DNA from: Paenibacillus sp. CF384
GTDB taxonomy: Bacteria > Bacillota > Bacilli > Paenibacillales > Paenibacillaceae
Length of the DNA: 64,000 nt
Assembly (NCBI RefSeq): GCF_900106745.1
Contig: NZ_FNNV01000002.1
Span: 1 to 64,000, forward strand
Reading direction: 5' to 3'
Shown: in pieces, positions 59,992-64,000 of the stretch
Position numbering within the stretch: the stretch's first letter is position 1
Layout of the letters: each line of letters begins with the position of its first letter
Made by a program: the position numbers and the translations under genes
The notes under the pieces: generated by a model
Told to the model about the DNA's origin: nothing
The model's input: the letters and a program-made list of their open reading frames with translations, nothing else
The model's database searches: none

Positions 59992-60020
59992 TTGACAGCC
60001 ACTATATATTGGTGTAATTT
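59992..60020 (+). promoter_or_regulatory. Promoter of nrdAB
   Basis: -35 TTGACA (59992-59997), 17-base spacer, weak -10 TAATTT (60015-60020). The spacer is filled by the first NrdR box. Confidence 0.55.
60000..60015. promoter_or_regulatory. NrdR box 1
   Basis: CACTATATATTGGTGT resembles the NrdR consensus acaCwAtATaTwgtgt and lies between -35 and -10 of the nrdA promoter. Confidence 0.65.
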
Positions 60021-60031
60021 AGGGAAGTACT

Positions 60032-60047
60032 AACAACATATTGTGTA
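60032..60047. promoter_or_regulatory. NrdR box 2
   Basis: AACAACATATTGTGTA, centre 32 bp (three helical turns) from box 1, the spacing often seen in NrdR-controlled genes. Confidence 0.65.
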
Positions 60048-60093
60048 TTAGAGGTTGTCAGACGACATCCTTCGACAAGGAGTGGCTCTGCTC

Positions 60094-62319
60094 GTGGATA
60101 TTATTAAGAGGAACGGTCAGAAAGAAGAATTGATCTTTTCAAAGCTTAAGAAGGTTATTGATTTCTCGTGTGTCGGCTATAACGACTGCGATCCGCTTGA
60201 GCTGGAAACTGCTTTGCTTCCTTATTTCCGCAACAACATTACAACCAAAGAAATTCAGCGTACACTCACACAGGTTGCGGTAGAAAAAACAAGCATCGAA
60301 CAGCCGAACTGGCAGTACGTTGCAGCCAAACTTCTTGTGTACGATCTTTATAAAGAATCTGCAATCAATCGCAAATACGGCTATTTCGGCTACGGAGACT
60401 TCTACTCGCTGATTACGTATTTGACAGACAAAGGGCTTTACGGGAGCTACATATTAGAGTATTACACCCGTGATGAAATCCGTGAGCTCGGCAATTACAT
60501 CGTGCCTGAACGCGACTACTTGTTCAACTACATCGGTCTCAAAACACTTGCAGACCGCTACTTAATTAAGAGCTTCAGCGGCGACGTGCTTGAGCTTCCG
60601 CAAGAATTGTTCATGGGCGTAGCGATGCACCTGGCTATGAAAGAAGATGACAAGCTCGCTTGGGCACGCAAGTTCTACGATGTCCTCAGCCGTCTTCAAA
60701 TGACAGTTGCCACACCTACGCTTGCCAATGCTCGTAAACCGTTCCACCAGCTTTCCAGCTGCTTCATCGATACTGTGCCTGATAACTTGTGGGGCATTTA
60801 CAACGTAGACTCCAGCTTCGCGCAAGTGTCCAAATTTGGCGGCGGCATGGGTATCTACATCGGTAAAGTGCGCAGCCGCGGCTCCAACATCCGCGGATAC
60901 AAAGGCGTTGCCGGCGGCGTAGTCCCTTGGATCAAGAACTACAACAACACGGCGGTTGCCGTTGACCAGCTCGGCGTTCGTTCCGGCGCAGTTGCGGTTT
61001 ACCTTGACGTATGGCATAAAGATATTTTCGACTTCCTTAATCTTAAAACAAACAACGGCGATGACCGGATGAAAGCACATGACATCTTCCCTGGTGTCTG
61101 CATTCCTGACTTGTTCATGCGCAAAGTACAAGAGCGTGACTCCTGGTACCTATTCGATCCGCACGAAGTACGCAGCTATATGGGCTGGGCACTTGAGGAT
61201 TCATGGGGCGAAGAGTGGGAACGCCGTTATGAAGAGTGCGTGAACAACCCTGCACTTTCCCGTGACGAAGTACCGGCTATCGATATCATGAAGAAAATTC
61301 TTGCTAGCTCCTTTGAAACAGGCACACCTTTCGTGTTCTACCGCGACACGGTAAACCGTGCGAACCCGAATAAACATAAAGGCATCATCTATTGTTCTAA
61401 CCTTTGTACGGAAATTTGCCAGAACATGAGCCCGACTGAATATATCACGACAACTCATGAAGACGGCGTTATTACAACGCAAGTGAAAAGCGGCGACTAT
61501 GTCGTGTGTAACCTCTCTTCCCTTAACCTTGGCCGTTCCAGAACGAAAGAGGAAATCGAAGAGGTTGTCACCTGCCAAATGCGGATGATGGATAATGTTA
61601 TCGACCTGAACCACTACCCGATCCCGCAAGCGGAAATTACGAATCAGAAGTATCGTGCGGTAGGTCTTGGTACGAGCGGTTACCATCAATGGCTTGCTCT
61701 TAACGGTATTGCATGGGAATCCGAAGAGCATTTGGATCGTGCCGATGAGCTCTATGAGTGGATCAACTACTGCGCAGTCAAAGCATCGATGGAAATCGCC
61801 AAAGAAAAAGGCGCTTACCGCGTGTTTGAAGGCAGCGAATGGCATACGGGAGAATTTTTCGATTCCCGCGGTTATGATGCGCCGCACTGGCAGAAACTGA
61901 AGAAGGATGTAGCTGAGAACGGCGTCCGCAACGCATGGATGTTCGCGATTGCGCCTACAGCCTCCACTTCCTTGATCGCCGGCTCCACTGCAGGTATTGA
62001 CCCGATCTTCAACAAATTCTTCGTCGAAGAGAAGAAGAATGCGGTCATTCCGCAAACGGCGCCTAACCTGAACGAAGAGACGTTCTGGTTCTACAAAGAA
62101 GCGCATCACATCGATCAGCACTGGAGCATCCGCGCAGCGGGCCGCCGTCAGCGCCATATCGATCAAGCGCAATCGTTTAACTTGTACATCACGCCGGAAT
62201 ACACGGCGAAGGAATTTATGGAACTGTACATGGCAGCTTGGGAGAACGGCCTCAAAACCGTTTACTATTGCCGTAACAAGAGCTTGGAAGTAGAAGATTG
62301 TGTAAGCTGCAGCGCTTAA
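60094..62319 (+). CDS. nrdA: Class I ribonucleotide reductase, alpha subunit
   Basis: A 741-residue large subunit of ribonucleotide reductase. An N-terminal ATP-cone (DIIKRNGQKEELIFSKLKKVI) senses dATP/ATP. The active-site cysteines lie in LSSCFIDTVP, the thiyl-radical Cys in YCSNLCTEICQ and its partner in VVCNLSSLNLG, and the C-terminal redox pair in EDCVSCSA. The GTG at 60094 is preferred, since it starts the ATP-cone as in the family, with AAGGAG 11 bases upstream; the TTG at 60055 is an alternative. It is followed by nrdB; there is no nrdI, so class Ia-like. Confidence 0.95.
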   Translation: MDIIKRNGQKEELIFSKLKKVIDFSCVGYNDCDPLELETALLPYFRNNITTKEIQRTLTQVAVEKTSIEQPNWQYVAAKLLVYDLYKESAINRKYGYFGYGDFYSLITYLTDKGLYGSYILEYYTRDEIRELGNYIVPERDYLFNYIGLKTLADRYLIKSFSGDVLELPQELFMGVAMHLAMKEDDKLAWARKFYDVLSRLQMTVATPTLANARKPFHQLSSCFIDTVPDNLWGIYNVDSSFAQVSKFGGGMGIYIGKVRSRGSNIRGYKGVAGGVVPWIKNYNNTAVAVDQLGVRSGAVAVYLDVWHKDIFDFLNLKTNNGDDRMKAHDIFPGVCIPDLFMRKVQERDSWYLFDPHEVRSYMGWALEDSWGEEWERRYEECVNNPALSRDEVPAIDIMKKILASSFETGTPFVFYRDTVNRANPNKHKGIIYCSNLCTEICQNMSPTEYITTTHEDGVITTQVKSGDYVVCNLSSLNLGRSRTKEEIEEVVTCQMRMMDNVIDLNHYPIPQAEITNQKYRAVGLGTSGYHQWLALNGIAWESEEHLDRADELYEWINYCAVKASMEIAKEKGAYRVFEGSEWHTGEFFDSRGYDAPHWQKLKKDVAENGVRNAWMFAIAPTASTSLIAGSTAGIDPIFNKFFVEEKKNAVIPQTAPNLNEETFWFYKEAHHIDQHWSIRAAGRRQRHIDQAQSFNLYITPEYTAKEFMELYMAAWENGLKTVYYCRNKSLEVEDCVSCSA

Positions 62320-62340
62320 GAAGCCTTTATGTTGAATGAT

Positions 62341-62482
62341 GTGCCCTGCGGTCAGTATGGGTCTCCAATCGCTGTTGTAGTTCGGATTACTTTGAATGTA
62401 TAAACCATAATTGGTTGTAATCCGACTACAAAGGCGACCGCTAACGCTTTTCCGACTCCATACTGCCCTCCGGGCACTTTTT
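62341..62482. repeat. MITE-like hairpin repeat between nrdA and nrdB, copy 2
   Basis: The outer arms GTGCCC (62341) and GGGCAC (62472-62477), and long imperfect inverted repeats between them (shared GTCAGTATGG-like, GTTGTAGT.CGGATTAC), form one large hairpin, followed by a T-run. It aligns with the copy at 30115-30258. It may also act as a transcription terminator or processing site in the operon. Confidence 0.7.
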
Positions 62483-62546
62483 CAACACGGATTCTTAAAA
62501 CTTTGCAGCTTATTTTAGGGACGAACAGAAGGAGGCAGCCCATTTA

Positions 62547-63584
62547 ATGGATCTGCAGAAGAAGAAATTATTTAACGAAGAAGGCGACCGCGATTGGGGC
62601 ATGCGTCGCATGATTGGCGGTAATACGACCAATCTGATTGAGCTTAACAACGTGAAATATGACTGGGCAACGAAGATGTACCGTACGATGATGAATAACT
62701 TCTGGATTCCGGAAGAGATTCCTCTTGCTCAGGATGCCAAAGATTACAGAAACCTGTCGCTCTCCGAGCGTAACAGCTACGATAAAATTATCAGCTTCCT
62801 CATCTTCTTGGATTCGCTTCAAACGGCAAACCTGCCGAACGTCAACGAATATATTACCGCACCTGAGGTAAACCTGTGCTTAACGGTTCATACGTTCCAG
62901 GAAGCCGTTCACAGCCAATCCTATTCCTATATTCTAGACAGCGTCGTTTCTCCGGAAGTACGCGATCAAATTTATAACCTGTGGCGCGAGGACAAGAACC
63001 TCTTGAAGCGGAATCGGTTCATCACCGACCTGTACGAGAATTTCATTGCAAATCCATCGTCGCAAAATCTGATCAAGACCATTATGGCGAACTACATCCT
63101 GGAAGGGATATACTTCTACAGCGGATTTAGCTTCTTCTACGCGCTTGGCCGCCAAGGCAAAATGCTCGGTACCGTCTCTGAGATCAAATATATCCAGCGT
63201 GATGAATTGACTCACTTAGCGTTGTTCCAAGGTATTTTCCGTGAAGTGCGCAAAGAAAATCCGGAGCTGTTCACGCCGGTTCTCATCGAAGAGCTTCGCC
63301 AAATGATGCGTACAGCTGTTGAGCATGAAATTGAATGGGGTCAATACATTACGAACAACACCATTCCAGGCCTCACAGACGAAATCATCGAGAAGTACAT
63401 TAAATTCCTATCCAATGAGCGTCTGCGCAAGCTGAATCTCGATATTCTGTATCCGGAAATCGTCGAGCATCCAATGAAATGGGTGGAAAGCTTCAGCAAC
63501 ATGAACGGGATGAAAACCGATTTCTTCGAGCAGAAAGTAACCAACTACAGCAAATCGTCCAACCTTAACTGGGGCGACCTGTAA
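62547..63584 (+). CDS. nrdB: Class I ribonucleotide reductase, beta subunit
   Basis: A 345-residue small subunit. Metal ligands and the radical Tyr are visible: the Asp in FLDSLQ, Glu and His in TFQEAVHSQSYSYI with the Tyr there, Glu in ILEGIYF, and Glu and His in QRDELTHLALF. It generates the radical used by NrdA. The C-terminal tail ends NWGDL, which would dock to NrdA. The ATG at 62547 follows AAGGAGG. It is separated from nrdA by a hairpin repeat of about 140 bases. Confidence 0.95.
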   Translation: MDLQKKKLFNEEGDRDWGMRRMIGGNTTNLIELNNVKYDWATKMYRTMMNNFWIPEEIPLAQDAKDYRNLSLSERNSYDKIISFLIFLDSLQTANLPNVNEYITAPEVNLCLTVHTFQEAVHSQSYSYILDSVVSPEVRDQIYNLWREDKNLLKRNRFITDLYENFIANPSSQNLIKTIMANYILEGIYFYSGFSFFYALGRQGKMLGTVSEIKYIQRDELTHLALFQGIFREVRKENPELFTPVLIEELRQMMRTAVEHEIEWGQYITNNTIPGLTDEIIEKYIKFLSNERLRKLNLDILYPEIVEHPMKWVESFSNMNGMKTDFFEQKVTNYSKSSNLNWGDL

Positions 63585-63621
63585 GTTTGATATAAGTGAA
63601 TCGCCTTCTGTTTCACAAAGG

Positions 63622-63660
63622 CTCAAGCCCTCTCCACTCGAGAGGCTTGGGCTTTTTTTT
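63622..63660 (+). terminator. Terminator after nrdB
   Basis: A stem with one bulge (CAAGCCCTCTC / GAGAGGCTTG) followed by eight T. Confidence 0.85.
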
Positions 63661-63742
63661 CATGCTCGGCAGAGTTTAGGATATGCACGCTTCATGATAC
63701 AATAGGAATAAGGCGGGACATGCGGCGGGGAGTGAATCGAGG

Positions 63743-64000
63743 GTGGATGCAGCAACTCAGCAGCAAATGAGCGAGATAAAGCCATTCATCCGCGTCGGGC
63801 ATCATTATCAGTTCCCTTATGAGCGTAACGAGTTCGAGTATGGCCGCTTCGGTTACTGCTATGCCTTTCATCTCGTTGATGGAGGCAAAGGAAGTATAAC
63901 GATTAACGGGCAGGTCTATCCGCTGCAGAGGGGCGATTTGATCTTCTTGCCGCCTCAGCTGATGCATTCCTTCTACACGGATCATGATCATCGATTAGCA
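63743..64000 (+). CDS. AraC-type regulator, 5' part
   Basis: The first 86 codons of a gene that runs off the window. The sequence matches the N-terminal cupin of AraC-family regulators: HLVDGGKGSITINGQVYPLQRGDLIFLPPQ and then MHSFYTDHDHR. The helix-turn-helix would lie outside. The GTG at 63743 has GGAG 10 bases upstream; an ATG at 63767 is an alternative. Its target and ligand are unknown. Confidence 0.75.
   Translation, partial: MDAATQQQMSEIKPFIRVGHHYQFPYERNEFEYGRFGYCYAFHLVDGGKGSITINGQVYPLQRGDLIFLPPQLMHSFYTDHDHRLA

Larger units (their letters stand above)
59665..60093. promoter_or_regulatory. Divergent control region ycnJ / nrdA
   Basis: About 430 bases without a recognised gene. A small inverted repeat (CAAAC..GTTTG, near 59740-59755) lies upstream of ycnJ and could be an operator. 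A weak -35/-10 pair TTGGTG-18-TACACT points to ycnJ. On the nrdA side are a promoter and two NrdR boxes. Confidence 0.4.

Noticed and set aside
61201-62172. Minus-strand ORF of 323 codons across nrdA
   Set aside because: It is a shadow of a highly conserved enzyme gene; no ribosome site or family resemblance was seen.

Overview
The window looks like chromosomal DNA of an endospore-forming, low-to-mid GC Firmicute, most likely Paenibacillus or a close relative such as Cohnella. The signs are: spore-coat genes (CotF-, CotB- and CotH-like), a Spo0E-type phosphatase, a T-box leader before pheST, purine-rich Shine-Dalgarno sites in front of nearly every gene, many TTG/GTG starts, several sugar-catabolic genes, and the gene order pheS-pheT-zapA ... 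mutS2-DUF350 known from Bacillus. No tRNA, rRNA, CRISPR array, insertion sequence or prophage was recognised.

Layout. 0.3-9 kb holds housekeeping and small genes: a fatty-acid desaturase, a DEAD-box helicase with a long Gly/Ala/Arg tail, an SDR, a lone CheX, a zinc phospholipase C-like protein, an HRDC protein behind a terminated leader, and a secreted phosphodiester glycosidase. 8.9-25.9 kb is a carbohydrate region. It has a GH38 alpha-mannosidase, two stress-type quinone reductases, and a minus-strand catabolic cluster that reads GH2 - Gfo/Idh dehydrogenase - LacI regulator - beta-helix/PKD protein - ABC solute-binding lipoprotein - two permeases - GH127 beta-L-arabinofuranosidase. The enzymes lack signal peptides and no ATPase is encoded, so oligosaccharides are probably imported with a shared ATPase and cleaved inside the cell. 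LacI-type palindromes and cre-like sites lie on the promoters.

26-34 kb has a 5'-3' exonuclease, two aminotransferases (one paired with an Lrp regulator), a pseudouridine synthase overlapping a cobalamin adenosyltransferase, an MFS transporter and Spo0E. 33.8-38.6 kb is a spore-surface locus: CotF-like proteins, a triple-module coat protein, a CotB-like protein, a divergent proline-free collagen-like Gly-X-Y protein, and a CotH-family kinase. CotH of Bacillus phosphorylates CotB and CotG, so the collagen-like protein is a natural candidate substrate.

38.6-54.5 kb has cysK with an MFS transporter, mutS2, a CuA lipoprotein, a 1184-residue ZapA whose normal small domain is fused to about 1100 residues of 11-residue-repeat coiled coil, and pheST behind a T-box. 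54.6-55.4 kb is non-coding and made of two back-to-back tandem arrays (periods 112/113 and 121 bp). 55.5-59.7 kb is a copper-type operon (ycnJ, histidine kinase, response regulator, ycnI) whose first gene is overlapped by a His-rich 12-codon ORF. 60-63.6 kb is the class I ribonucleotide reductase pair nrdA-nrdB behind two NrdR boxes, separated by a MITE-like hairpin repeat that has a relative at 30.1 kb. The window ends inside an AraC-type regulator.

The features most worth following are the giant ZapA, the CotB/collagen-like/CotH locus, the intergenic tandem arrays and dispersed hairpin repeats, the attenuator-like leader at 6.5 kb, and the overlapping ORF on ycnJ.
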